Source of the DNA: Planctomycetaceae bacterium
GTDB taxonomy: Bacteria > Planctomycetota > Planctomycetia > Planctomycetales > Planctomycetaceae
Direction: 5' to 3'
Length of the DNA: 64,000 nucleotides
NCBI GenBank assembly: GCA_021732995.1
Contig: JAKFWA010000131.1
Span: forward strand, 23,442 to 87,441
This document shows, piece after piece, positions 45,723 through 55,110 of the stretch. How positions within the stretch are numbered: position 1 is the stretch's first letter; each line of letters opens with the position of its first letter. Position numbers and translations under genes: made by a program. Below the pieces are notes generated by a model. The model was not told the DNA's origin. It worked only from the letters and a program-made list of their open reading frames with translations, and made no database searches.

Positions 45723-46077
45723 GAGCTGACTCGCTGAATGAAAGTTTGAGACGCAAAACTGACCCGTAGGCCGGACAATTCTGTCCGGCTGTCGGACAAG
45801 ATTGTCCGACCTACAACAAACCGACAACACCGGGCCCGGCACAGATTCCGCAGTTTGATGCTCGGAATCGGCAGCGTGGTCTGGCGAAGCCGCGGGGCAT
45901 GGTAAACACGTCTTGCTCTGATTTGGAGCTATGTCATAGAACGCCCAGCCCAACTCGTCCGGGATGGATCGGGGAGGGGAGTTCATTGGACGAGTCTTTA
46001 CGACAGGATTCGTCGAACTTTGCAGTAAAATAAGACAAATCTCAGCGGTGGAACCGCTGCCAACCAGGGGCGATCGC
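45723..46077. other. intergenic region between aroH and lpxD
   Basis: It holds a GTAGG/CGGACAATC palindrome (45766-45814). The plus-strand frame running into lpxD from 45964 lacks LpxD-like sequence, so it is treated as untranslated. Confidence 0.5.
45766..45814. repeat. GTAGG/CGGACAATC palindromic repeat, copy 4
   Basis: GTAGGCCGGACAATTCTGTC and its partner GACAAGATTGTCCGACCTAC form arms of about 20 bases. It is near-identical to copies at 13376, 26163 and 31546. Confidence 0.8.
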
Positions 46078-47154
46078 ATGGATGCGACTGTCGGGATGCT
46101 GGCCGAGAAAGTCGGCGGTGAAGTCATCGGCGATGCCGCGCGCGTGATTCTCAATGCGCAAGCGCTTCGCAAGGCGGAACTTTCCGACATCAGCTTCTGC
46201 GGCGACGACACGCGCGTTCGTGAACTGGAAACGGCTCAGGCCGGTGCCGTCCTGATCACTCGCAAGAAGCTGGATGAAGTCCCGAAAGCCTCGCGAGAAC
46301 GACTGACTTACGTCGTTGTGCCCGATGCGTTGGACGCCTTTGTGACGATTCTGAAACTCTATCGTCAGGAACGTCCACGTCGCGAAATCGGGATCTCGAC
46401 TCAGGCGATTATTGATTCAACGGCTCAAATCGGAGCGGGCACGAACGTCTACCCTGGAGCCTACGTCGGTCAGAACGTGGTCATCGGGGCTCGTTGCGAT
46501 ATCTACCCCGGCGTGTTTCTGGGCGATGGTGTGGTGATCGGTGACGACGTGACCATCCACCCGCAGGCCACGCTGTACACCGACGTGACGGTCGGCAATC
46601 GAGTCATCATTCACGCCGCGGCGGTCATCGGAGCGGACGGGTTTGGATACCGCTTCAAGGGCGGCCGCTTCCACAAGATTCCTCAGCTGGGCACCGTACG
46701 CATTGACGACGATGTGGAGATCGGCGCCGGAGCGACCGTTGATCGCGGCATGATTGGCCCGACGATCGTGGGTGAAGGCTCCAAGGTCGATAACCAAGTC
46801 ATGATCGCTCACAACTGCGAAATTGGTCGGCACAACGTCTTTGCTTCGCAGGTCGGCTTTGCTGGTTCCTGCACCACGGGTGATTACGTCCGGTGCGGCG
46901 GCCAGGTGGGCATTGCGAACGGAGTGCATCTGGGACAAGGCAGTTCGCTCGGAGCGAAGTCCGGCGTGCACAAAGACATTCCGGCGGGCGAGACCTATGT
47001 CGGTTATCCGGCCCGACCGCACGATGAAGCGTTCAAGATCGCGATGGCCGAAACCAAGTTGCCTGATATGCGAATAAAATTGCGTGAACTGGAGAAACAA
47101 GTCGCCGCGCTCACGGCCTTGTTGAACACGCAGGCTGCGAAGGAAGCCGCCTGA
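46078..47154 (+). CDS. lpxD: UDP-3-O-(3-hydroxyacyl)glucosamine N-acyltransferase LpxD
   Basis: A 358-residue hexapeptide-repeat enzyme of lipid A synthesis; it adds the second 3-hydroxyacyl chain from acyl-ACP to the amino group of UDP-3-O-acyl-GlcN. ATG 46078 has AGGGG upstream. The N-terminal domain (residues 1-100) is followed by a left-handed beta-helix with repeats ([26 protein letters not shown]). The catalytic histidine is H245 in [18 protein letters not shown] is the LpxD uridine-binding signature. The C-terminus ends in a helical segment ([15 protein letters not shown]). lpxI follows 37 bases later. Confidence 0.95.
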   Translation: MDATVGMLAEKVGGEVIGDAARVILNAQALRKAELSDISFCGDDTRVRELETAQAGAVLITRKKLDEVPKASRERLTYVVVPDALDAFVTILKLYRQERPRREIGISTQAIIDSTAQIGAGTNVYPGAYVGQNVVIGARCDIYPGVFLGDGVVIGDDVTIHPQATLYTDVTVGNRVIIHAAAVIGADGFGYRFKGGRFHKIPQLGTVRIDDDVEIGAGATVDRGMIGPTIVGEGSKVDNQVMIAHNCEIGRHNVFASQVGFAGSCTTGDYVRCGGQVGIANGVHLGQGSSLGAKSGVHKDIPAGETYVGYPARPHDEAFKIAMAETKLPDMRIKLRELEKQVAALTALLNTQAAKEAA

Positions 47155-47191
47155 CGCGAATCATGGTTCTCCAACTGAGGAATGCTGACTG

Positions 47192-48085
<894 letters not shown>

Positions 48086-48404
48086 AAGGCGCGTTCGAAC
48101 GCAGCCCGATCCTGGAGTGCTGAGGCTTGACTCAGCCCTCCATTGTTCGCGGAGATCAGTCTGGCGTCAGAGAAGAACGTAGCCGTCCACCTGCCTGGGG
48201 ATGCAGGTTCTCGAGCACGCACACTTCACGGCCGACGTCGCTTGCCATGCCCAGCCGCCGCGCCGCAAAGAATGGAGGGCTCCGTCAAGCCGGAGCACTC
48301 CAGGACCTGAGCCGCACTTCGATCAGTTGTGTAGACAGCAATGCCGCCAGCGGGGCGATCGGCGTGGACACTGGGACGCAACAGCCTCGCCCTCCCGACG
48401 TGCT
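48086..48404. other. intergenic region with a 194-bp inverted-repeat element
   Basis: No gene is seen after lpxI. Most of the stretch is the element at 48111-48304, listed separately. Confidence 0.5.
48111..48304. repeat. MITE-like element with 34-bp imperfect terminal inverted repeats
   Basis: The left arm CCTGGAGTGCTGAGGCTTGA and on to CAGCCCTCCATT pairs with AATGGAGGGCTCCGTCAAGC and on to CGGAGCACTCCAGG. The arms are 34 bases with few mismatches and enclose about 126 bases without an ORF. Flanking target duplications are not obvious. It is probably a small non-autonomous mobile element or a large palindromic intergenic repeat. Confidence 0.65.
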
Positions 48405-48749
48405 CTATTCCGCTGGCGCAACGGCTTCTTCCGGAACCACGTACCACTTCCACACTGAGTGGAGTGAGTAGAGCAGCAACGCGAGGATCAGGATCTTGTT
48501 AATCAGAGGCCCCGGAGAGAGCAGTTCGAGTGCGGCAAACATCACGCCTAATCCCAGGATGGTAATTAGCGGAATAGCCAGCCACTTCACGTCAAACCAC
48601 ACCGAGGCTGCACACAGAACGAAAGCCAGACACACCAGCGCCTCTCCCAGCGAGCCGAACCGCAGGCATTTGCAGGCCTGAGCACCACCAACGAGGATCC
48701 AAACCACCGATACCCATGTGAGATTCCCGCCAGGGTCTTTGAACTTCAT
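48405..48749 (-). CDS. small four-helix membrane protein, tandem paralogue B
   Basis: A 114-residue protein starting at ATG 48749 with AAGGAG six bases upstream. Its sequence is mostly hydrophobic, with helices such as WVSVVWILVGGAQA, ALVCLAFVLCAASVWF and LILALLLYSLHSVW. It matches paralogue A (48830-49174) in length and key positions (M-K/R-F-K-x-P-G start; SVWFDVKWLAIPLI versus AIWFNIRWFAIPLM; PGP and LHSVWKWY versus LQSLWEWY). Both end in an acidic tail. No known family. Confidence 0.75.
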   Translation of the reverse strand: MKFKDPGGNLTWVSVVWILVGGAQACKCLRFGSLGEALVCLAFVLCAASVWFDVKWLAIPLITILGLGVMFAALELLSPGPLINKILILALLLYSLHSVWKWYVVPEEAVAPAE

Positions 48750-48829
48750 CGAAAGCTCCTTGCGCCGGCTGAGCACCAAAGGACGATCTGTTCGTTCGAG
48801 TAACCCGACAACTCTCCGCTCCACGCACT

Positions 48830-49174
48830 CTAATCCGCCGCTGAGTCTTCCTCGTCCGGCGCGCTGTACCATTCCCACAACGACTGCAGGGAACTGAGAG
48901 CGATACATAGCTTGCCGATTGCTCTCATCCACGGACCCGGCTGAAACAGTCCGTAGACGCAACTCAAGGTTGCAACGCCAAACAAGATCATCAGCGGGAT
49001 GGCGAACCACCTGATATTGAACCAGATTGCTACGGCGCAACAGGCGAACATGGAAAACAAAGCTGCGAGCGTGCGTTCTCCCTGCTGGGCATAGGCATAT
49101 GACAAGGAACCGCCGCCGAAGATCCAGATGAAAGAGAGAAAGCCTAGATAATAGCCCGGCGGCTTGAATCGCAT
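48830..49174 (-). CDS. small four-helix membrane protein, tandem paralogue A
   Basis: A 114-residue protein, ATG 49174, with AGGA nine bases upstream. Its sequence is mostly hydrophobic (LGFLSFIWIFGGGSLSYAY, LFSMFACCAVAIWFNIRW, IPLMILFGVATLSCVYGL), ending in an acidic tail (APDEEDSAAD). It is the tandem partner of the gene at 48405-48749, which lies downstream by 80 bases. Equal length and conserved tryptophans argue for recent duplication. Confidence 0.75.
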   Translation of the reverse strand: MRFKPPGYYLGFLSFIWIFGGGSLSYAYAQQGERTLAALFSMFACCAVAIWFNIRWFAIPLMILFGVATLSCVYGLFQPGPWMRAIGKLCIALSSLQSLWEWYSAPDEEDSAAD

Positions 49175-49244
49175 ACGTCAGATCCTGCGTACCAAACAAT
49201 CGTGCGTGCGAAAATGTGGCTGATCGTTACGAGATCAGCGTGCC

Positions 49245-49356
49245 GTAGGGTGGCGTCGAGCGTCGCGAGACCCACCAATTGGCGGCAGGCTAACCCCTGC
49301 CCTCGGTATCAATGCGATGATTGCTGGTGGCTCGTCCTGCGGTTGCCCCACCCTAC
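49245..49356. repeat. GTAGGGTGG/CCACCCTAC inverted-repeat element
   Basis: GTAGGGTGG at the left and CCACCCTAC at the right are exact ends of a 112-bp segment whose inner arms (GTCGAGCGTCGCGAGACCCA against TGGCTCGTCCTGCGGTTG) still pair imperfectly over about 30 bases. It sits upstream of the paralogue pair and downstream of the 182-residue secreted protein. Confidence 0.7.
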
Positions 49357-49376
49357 GACCGAAGGCCTCTGATCGC

Positions 49377-49925
49377 TCACTTCTTCGGAGCTGGTGTCAG
49401 ACGTTCCAGAGCCGCAACGTCACGTTGATCGAGCCGGAAGTTCAAAGGCTTCTCAAGATAGATTGAACGCTCGGGGATCAAGCGCTCGCGCTTCCAGTTG
49501 ACTGTGAAGTGGCACGCATGCATGTGCCACTGACCATCGTAGTGGAAGAGGTCAAAGTCCCAGTGCACCGGTCCGCGTTTGCCATTGGCGACACCGTAGA
49601 CCGTGTAGGCTTGCGAGGACACCTGCGACACCGCAACTACATCGTACGATTCAAACTTGAGCTTCATCGCCGCGATCGGGGCGATGATCTTTTGAAAGGC
49701 TTCGCGGAACTTGGCAACCTCTTCGGGAGTGCGCGAGGCCGGGTTTGTTTCGATGTGCAACGCATCCATGCACTGATCGACGCGCCCCTCGCCAACCGCG
49801 TGCACCGCATTGGCCAACGTCGGCAGATACTTCTGGAGCGAAGGCGGCAAATCGTCAATCGGGTCCGCCGCCACTGTGAGTGAACTCATCATCAGAACAA
49901 CACTTGCTACAATCAGCCTGACCAT
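49377..49925 (-). CDS. secreted protein of unknown function
   Basis: A 182-residue protein with GGAGG seven bases before its ATG at 49925 and a signal peptide ending at VAADPIDD. The mature part is alpha/beta (NAVHAVGEGRVDQCMDALH, TYDVVAVSQVSSQAYTVYG, WDFDLFHYDGQWHMHACHFT), a pattern close to NTF2/SnoaL-like or DUF3887-like folds, with no certain family. It stands alone and is separated from the paralogue pair by the repeat element. Confidence 0.72.
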   Translation of the reverse strand: MVRLIVASVVLMMSSLTVAADPIDDLPPSLQKYLPTLANAVHAVGEGRVDQCMDALHIETNPASRTPEEVAKFREAFQKIIAPIAAMKLKFESYDVVAVSQVSSQAYTVYGVANGKRGPVHWDFDLFHYDGQWHMHACHFTVNWKRERLIPERSIYLEKPLNFRLDQRDVAALERLTPAPKK

Positions 49926-50192
49926 GGCAGCCTCCGGATGAAGAGTGAAACACCCGCAACATACGCGTTTGGAGCCGTTGTTGCAGCCCTTTCACGTCCG
50001 GAAATGATCGCCGCGAACTTCCAACTGCCCGCGCTGTGTCTACGGAAGCCCGATCTGCGGAGGGTACGTCATCGAATAAACGACCGTTGCTTCAACCGCT
50101 GCAATCGGCACAGCCTCGCACCGTTCCGGCGGCTGAATGGACCCGTTGCTTGACGTCGCGTGGTTCGAGGCTAAATTTCCGTCGCGTCCACC

Positions 50193-50266
50193 GGACGATT
50201 AGCTCAGTTGGTTAGAGCGCCACGTTGACATCGTGGAGGTCACAAGTTCGAGTCTTGTATCGTCCA
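50193..50266 (+). tRNA. tRNA-Val (anticodon GAC)
   Basis: All arms fold: acceptor GGACGAT (50193-50199) pairs with ATCGTCC (50259-50265), discriminator A; D arm TAGCTCAGTTGGTTAGAGCGC; anticodon stem CCACG/CGTGG with loop TTGACAT giving anticodon GAC (50227-50229), which decodes GUC/GUU; T arm ACAAG-TTCGAGT-CTTGT. CCA is not encoded. The integrase frame on the other strand ends inside it, marking it as an integration site. Confidence 0.97.
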
Positions 50267-51542
50267 ATTGTACAGGTATCAGGGGGTTGGCAGGAGTTGC
50301 CAATCCCCTTCTTTTTTCGGGTTTGGTGAGTTCTCCGCTCGGTCCTGATATCTCAGGACTTGCAGAGATAGAACCACCGGTAGAACAACAAACTGCCCGC
50401 TGAAAAGCGTCACTGGTCGCCATCGCGTAGAACTTCATGGCGACCGCTTGAGAGTTACCCAGCCAGTCGCAGACATCCTTCGCTGGGAACTCCGCCAGCA
50501 GTTCGGTTTGCCTGCTGGCTCGCATAGCGTGCCAGAGTTTCTCCCAAGGCTTTACGCCTGCCTTGATGAGTGCCTTCGTAAAGACCGTCCGCAGATTCTG
50601 AGTCGGCGTTTTCCAACGAGTGAAGACTGGTGCAGAGTTCGGGCAATCAATGCCCGGATTTCTGATGTCGTGAAGTTCTTCTAGGTATGGTCGCAGTTCA
50701 GGAAACACCGGGCAGAAGCGAATGCCGCCGTCCTCGTGGTGCTCCGTCTTGCTGCTCCGAATGGTCATTCGTCCTTGTTCAAGATCTAGGTCCGACCATC
50801 GCAGCGAGACCAACTCGGAAGGCACTCGCAATCCGCCGAACCGACTCAGAGCGATTGCTGCTCGTAGTTCGGGGCAAGTCGTTGCCTCTAGCGCCTTTTG
50901 CACCTCATCTCGCGTGACGAAGTGCTGTCGAGCACGATTCTCTCTGACCGTGGCTGGTAGTCCATCGAAGGGGTTTGACGTGATGAGCCGTTCCTTGATA
51001 GCGAATGCGAAGAACTGACGTGCGAATCCCGTAATGCGTCTAACCGTGTTCTCCGACCAATCGGAGCGGTCTTTGTCACGCTGATTTCCTGACGTTCGGC
51101 AGAACACTCGCCAGCGTTCAGCATCGCCGGGAGTGATCGTTTCGAGGAGTTTGTCTGTGCCAAAGAAACGGACCAGGGAACCGGCCGCGTGTCCCCACTT
51201 CGTGCGAGTTGCAGGCTTGGTGTCATTCCGCCCCGCAATAAAGTAGTCCAAGTACGCCTTCAATGTTTTGGGGCAACCGCTCTGCGAATGGACTTCCAGT
51301 AGCCCCGCTTGTGCGAGCTTGCCCCGCATTTCGGCATCGAGTGATCCCAGCCACTTTGCTGTGTGAAGATCGACAGCAACACCCGCAGCTTTCGCCACGA
51401 GCATGTGCTCGACGTGATCCTTCACCGTCTCGGCCATGCGTTTTGGGAAGCCACCCAGCCAGATGGACCGCTTGCGCTTGTCCAGGCCGTAGAACGAAAG
51501 ACGATAACCGTCGCGCCCCGCATCTTTAGAAATACTCGCCAT
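50199..51542 (-). CDS. tyrosine recombinase / integrase, frame overlapping the tRNA-Val gene
   Basis: A 447-residue site-specific recombinase. The catalytic set is present: R239 (FGGLRVPSELVSLRW), K265 (SSKTEHHEDG), H338 and R341 (LWHAMRAS), Y372 (VAMKFYAM); the usual second histidine region is NS (LGNSQ) rather than GHS. The N-terminal half contains a SAM-like core-binding domain (about 90-185). The last 28 codons or so lie over the tRNA terminator and the tRNA gene itself, stopping at TAA 50199 (inside the acceptor stem). The integrase of a tRNA-inserted element is usually adjacent to its attachment site, as here. It would gain a different C-terminus after excision. Confidence 0.92.
   Translation of the reverse strand: MASISKDAGRDGYRLSFYGLDKRKRSIWLGGFPKRMAETVKDHVEHMLVAKAAGVAVDLHTAKWLGSLDAEMRGKLAQAGLLEVHSQSGCPKTLKAYLDYFIAGRNDTKPATRTKWGHAAGSLVRFFGTDKLLETITPGDAERWRVFCRTSGNQRDKDRSDWSENTVRRITGFARQFFAFAIKERLITSNPFDGLPATVRENRARQHFVTRDEVQKALEATTCPELRAAIALSRFGGLRVPSELVSLRWSDLDLEQGRMTIRSSKTEHHEDGGIRFCPVFPELRPYLEELHDIRNPGIDCPNSAPVFTRWKTPTQNLRTVFTKALIKAGVKPWEKLWHAMRASRQTELLAEFPAKDVCDWLGNSQAVAMKFYAMATSDAFQRAVCCSTGGSISASPEISGPSGELTKPEKRRGLATPANPLIPVQLDDTRLELVTSTMSTWRSNQLS
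50282..50318 (+). terminator. strong terminator after tRNA-Val
   Basis: GGGGGTTGGCA and TGCCAATCCCC form an 11-bp stem (one G-T pair) with loop GGAGT, followed by TTCTTTTTT. It lies inside the integrase's reading frame on the other strand. It should end transcription of the tRNA on the plus strand. Confidence 0.88.
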
Positions 51543-51545
51543 GTG

Positions 51546-51893
51546 TCACACTCCACAATCACCTTGAAAGGTACTGCGGCAGGCTGAAGGTGAACTCAGC
51601 TTTTCAGGAGCGACCCTAGCCGCAGCGCTAAGACTATACACAATTGTTGGCTGCCATGTCCGCAGATCAAGCCAAGCCAGCCTCTCGGCAGCTGTTCGAG
51701 ATTGACCACCGTCAAACTCTCTGACTGCCGCGCGTTCGGCCCATGCTTCGATCAGCTCATCTCGACATCTACGCAGACTGGTCAGTAGTTCGTCCGGTAA
51801 GTTCTGCGGAGCGTCAAGTATTAATCGACCATCTTGCACGCTCAGTTCGACACCGCCTGCGAGCAACGCCGCAACGATCGGCTCAGATTTCAT
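51546..51893 (-). CDS. small TubC-N-like docking-domain protein, island gene
   Basis: A 115-residue protein starting at ATG 51893, which overlaps the stop of the upstream primase gene by 11 bases (coupled translation). Residues 1-52 (IVAALLAGGVELSVQDGRLI, then LPDELLTSLRRCRDELIEAW) fit the TubC_N docking domain seen in some polyketide-synthase linkers and also in small proteins of mobile elements. The rest is unstructured or helical without a known family. It ends 4 bases before the integrase start region. Probably a partner of the primase; a direct role is unknown. Confidence 0.65.
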   Translation of the reverse strand: MKSEPIVAALLAGGVELSVQDGRLILDAPQNLPDELLTSLRRCRDELIEAWAERAAVREFDGGQSRTAAERLAWLDLRTWQPTIVYSLSAAARVAPEKLSSPSACRSTFQGDCGV

Positions 51894-54504
51894 ATCGCAC
51901 CCGCTCTCGTGCCGTTGGTTGCTGAGCATCAACCCTGATCGGGCCGTTTTGATCGCAACCATCCCCACCATCCCCACCAGCGACCGAATTGATGACTGGT
52001 TCCACCACCCATCGCTTCACGCCGCTGCGCCCCGGCATACTCACAAGCCGCTTACCGGCACAGACTCGCCCCTGATACTTCCGCAGGCCGTATCCGATCT
52101 TGCGAGCCTCGGGCTTGGACCCACAAATCTCTGTAATCGCCTCACGTAGCGTTGCCCACGGGTCCGTACCGTCCTGGCTGACCGGATGCCCCAACAGCCG
52201 AGCGATTTCAGCCGCCGTCAACCCTTTGCAGTCGTTGTCCGCTTCCTCGATACCTGCATGAATCATTCGCACGACTTGAGCCGACTGATCGGCATTCCTG
52301 ACCACATCGCAGTTCGCGTGAGGGTCAGCTTGCCCTGCCCAAACAATCGCGTGACGGATCAGACGCGACCATTCGTCGAACGAACCCCACGGCGTGAGAC
52401 TCATATCCGGCGAGCCAGCGGCGAAATACCCACGCAGCAAAGTCAGCCCCGCGATTGCCAACCTTGCTCGTTCCGACGTCACGAACCGCTTCAGGTCTGG
52501 ATGCTTGAACACATTGCGGTCTTCAGGGTGTTCTTCGAGAGATTCCAGTCGAGTCAACAGTGTCCGCCGCGCCGTGTCTGCCGACAATTCGATGTTGTTA
52601 CCGGTCGCCAACCAGACAGTTGTCATGGGCAGTAAGCCTGTCGTGCGAGACTCGCCAAGTATGCGGCCTTGCCATGTGGTCGCAGTTAATGCTGCATCAA
52701 GGCTAGGCCCACCGAGCTTCGTAGCCACGTTGTCGAGCAGGATGGCCGACCAGCCTTCAAGGGCGACACTCGTGATGAGTTTTCGCACTTCGTCATCGCA
52801 TCCGGGCCATGCCTGCCGTGCCATCGGGGAACCTGTCGCAATGATTGCCGCCGAGTCAGCTAAGAGGGTCTTGCCAGCGCCACGAACATTCGCATCGAAG
52901 GCGAACAGAGGAGCCGGTCCTCGGATCGCAGACCGGGCCAAGAGTGTCAGAACTGCTGCCAACCAGACTGAGCGGTCAGCCGAAGTTGCGAATGGAAAGT
53001 CCGCCACAACGTCGAGTAGCACCTCAGCTGCGCGTTTCGCATCAACCTGACTAGGAGTATCTGGCACGTTGGTGAAATCTGCATCCGGCAGGAACAACAA
53101 CCCCGTGGATGCGTCATATCCCCGCACTTGCAAGACTGAGCCGTCTGTCCGCAACGTTGGTGTTCTCGTGACACCAACCAAGGGTTTCACGTTGCTGCCG
53201 TATTCGCCGCGCTGGTGAATCCCTTGCACGAGCCAGTCTGGAGGCCGCTTCGGAACGTGAACAACCTCATCATCTTTTTTGACTTCCTCTACCAATCGCA
53301 CGGCTTGTGTAATGCGTTCGCGCACGAGCGTCTTCGGCAAGGCACGAATCTGAGGTACTGCTCCCGACAACATCATCGTTGATGGTTCCGAGGTCTGGTC
53401 GCAAACCACGTTCACGAGAACGCCACCACGTTGATAGAGGCGTGACCGCATGGCCTCATCCTGATTGAGCCACGGCGTTTCCCATCCGAGTCGGCTGAGA
53501 TGATAGATCACCTGCTCGGCAACCTTCGCTTCCTCAAACGTGATGAGCACTTCGGGGCGTTCCTCAGGTTCCCCCTCTGATGTCTCGAAGGATTGCGCGG
53601 CGTCGATCGCTGCACGCACCGCGTCCGCGCCTTCACGAGCAATTACGTCGCGGAGATCAGGCCCGCCGGTCGCCAGCATCTCGCCGGGCAGTCGCGCAAC
53701 CCGCACGGACGTTGCGACTCCCACCAATCGTCCTGCCGTCTGCTGAGCACCCGCGACACCAGCTTCATCAAGGTCGGGCACGACAATAATGTCGCAGCCT
53801 TGAAAAAGTTGGCCATACTTCGCCGCCATGTGACACGTGTTAAGACCGCAGGCCAGGTAATCTAATCCGAGCACTGCCGCCGCGTCCTTAACGCCTTCTA
53901 CCAACAGCCAGGTTTCACCGGGTTGCGGTATTCGGCCAGGAAAGAACAGACCAGACGAACCCTTGCCCTTCTTGAAGTAGCCCTTGTCTTGAGGCGTCAG
54001 ATCAAAGTGTGAATGGACTTCGCCCTTCTCGTTATAGACCGGCACTCTCGCCATTTCTTGGCGACCGCGTTTTGCAGCAACCGCGCCGAACTGTAGGAAC
54101 GCTTCTAAGGGCATTCGCTTCGCCGTCGCGACTGCCGCCACGATGTCCAGTTTCGTGCTGTTTCTGGCTGTTTGAGGACCAATCCCAAGGAACTCTGCGA
54201 CGAACGCCGAAGCTTCGGGGAAGGTACATCCTCGCAGCCACTGCACCGCCGCAAGACCGTCCCCGTTATTCTTGTTGAAACACTGGCGACACATGACACC
54301 GCCGGTGACATCGACGTCACCAAACACGGTGAAGCGATCTTTGCCGCCACACTTCGGGCAGGGATGTCCTCGACCATCGAGCAGTTCAGATGGCAATCCG
54401 GCCGCGGTTAAAATCTGCAACCAGTGTCCTTCCGCCGCTCGTTTGACTTCCTCGACCGAAATCGAAGTCGTCGGCTGTTTGGAGTTAGGGGTGTTGGTGC
54501 TCAT
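51883..54504 (-). CDS. island primase/helicase-like protein (zinc-finger primase, TOPRIM, ATPase)
   Basis: An 873-residue protein with ATG 54504 overlapping the HTH gene (ATGA) and AGGGGG upstream. The N-terminus has a DnaG/CHC2-like zinc ribbon with C49, C52, C72 and C75 (CPKCGGKDRF; CRQC). A TOPRIM-like segment follows (ETWLLVEGVKDAAAV, with DLDEAG). The C-terminal third carries a Walker-A-like NVRGAGKTLLADSA and ILLDNV, as in phage P4-type or DUF927-type helicases. Together this suggests autonomous initiation of element replication. Its start with the small HTH gene upstream fits a replication operon. Confidence 0.82.
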   Translation of the reverse strand: MSTNTPNSKQPTTSISVEEVKRAAEGHWLQILTAAGLPSELLDGRGHPCPKCGGKDRFTVFGDVDVTGGVMCRQCFNKNNGDGLAAVQWLRGCTFPEASAFVAEFLGIGPQTARNSTKLDIVAAVATAKRMPLEAFLQFGAVAAKRGRQEMARVPVYNEKGEVHSHFDLTPQDKGYFKKGKGSSGLFFPGRIPQPGETWLLVEGVKDAAAVLGLDYLACGLNTCHMAAKYGQLFQGCDIIVVPDLDEAGVAGAQQTAGRLVGVATSVRVARLPGEMLATGGPDLRDVIAREGADAVRAAIDAAQSFETSEGEPEERPEVLITFEEAKVAEQVIYHLSRLGWETPWLNQDEAMRSRLYQRGGVLVNVVCDQTSEPSTMMLSGAVPQIRALPKTLVRERITQAVRLVEEVKKDDEVVHVPKRPPDWLVQGIHQRGEYGSNVKPLVGVTRTPTLRTDGSVLQVRGYDASTGLLFLPDADFTNVPDTPSQVDAKRAAEVLLDVVADFPFATSADRSVWLAAVLTLLARSAIRGPAPLFAFDANVRGAGKTLLADSAAIIATGSPMARQAWPGCDDEVRKLITSVALEGWSAILLDNVATKLGGPSLDAALTATTWQGRILGESRTTGLLPMTTVWLATGNNIELSADTARRTLLTRLESLEEHPEDRNVFKHPDLKRFVTSERARLAIAGLTLLRGYFAAGSPDMSLTPWGSFDEWSRLIRHAIVWAGQADPHANCDVVRNADQSAQVVRMIHAGIEEADNDCKGLTAAEIARLLGHPVSQDGTDPWATLREAITEICGSKPEARKIGYGLRKYQGRVCAGKRLVSMPGRSGVKRWVVEPVINSVAGGDGGDGCDQNGPIRVDAQQPTARERVRYEI

Positions 54505-54803
54505 TTCGCACCCCCTGTCTCCTGCGACTTGAGCGCAGCGATAACATCCTCGGGCCGATACAGGACTCGACGACCACAAGACACGAACGGGACGATACCG
54601 GCCTTCCGCCGTCGTTGTAGCGATTGCTGGGAAACGTGAATCCGCTCCGCCATCGTCGGTTCATCGAGCAGTCCGTCAGGCACAGACGTCCCACTCGGTT
54701 GCACACGCGGCGTGAGGCGATCAGCCACAGCATCCGCGATCCGCGTAACCAGCACATCGAGAAAAGTTTCGAGGCGAGCATCACTTGCCAAGTGACACCT
54801 CAC
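54501..54803 (-). CDS. small HTH protein (AlpA/excisionase-like) of the island
   Basis: A 100-residue protein starting at GTG 54803 (or TTG 54791). The C-terminal part has a MerR/excisionase-like winged helix: EPTMAERIHVSQQSLQRRRKAGIVPFVSCGRRVLYRPEDVIAALK. Such proteins bind att DNA or act as regulators in integrated elements. It overlaps both neighbours by a few bases (54781-54803 and 54501-54504), so it belongs to one transcript with the upstream 63-codon ORF and the primase. Confidence 0.8.
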   Translation of the reverse strand: MRCHLASDARLETFLDVLVTRIADAVADRLTPRVQPSGTSVPDGLLDEPTMAERIHVSQQSLQRRRKAGIVPFVSCGRRVLYRPEDVIAALKSQETGGAK

Positions 54804-54972
54804 TTTCAGCCACGCGTCGAAACTGAACTGTTACACCGGCGTTCAGCAATTCACGACGAGCTTGGGCCGCGCGCTCGAAGTCATTGACTGTCCACGCATG
54901 AACGAGGACTGAGAACAAAGCCACTAAGAGGGCTCCACGTTCTCTTTCTGATGTTGAAAGACGATTCGGCAC
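54781..54972 (-). CDS. very small island ORF, first in the replication operon
   Basis: A 63-residue frame starting at GTG 54972 with AAGGAAAGG about seven bases upstream. The sequence is helical (SERERGALLVALFSVLVHA; ERAAQARRELLNAGVTV) with no known domain. It overlaps the HTH gene's start by 23 bases. Supported by coupling and the ribosome binding site only; could be a leader ORF. Confidence 0.5.
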   Translation of the reverse strand: MPNRLSTSERERGALLVALFSVLVHAWTVNDFERAAQARRELLNAGVTVQFRRVAESEVSLGK

Positions 54973-55110
54973 GATCTTGCCTTTCCTTCTGTTCCGTTGT
55001 GTGGCGGGTACAAAAGGTGGGGCGTGATTGCACGGTCGTTGCGTTGCCTCTCTTAAGAAATGCTTCTTTTCAAGTCTCTTCCGCAGTTCTAGATTGCGTT
55101 GAAAATTGCG

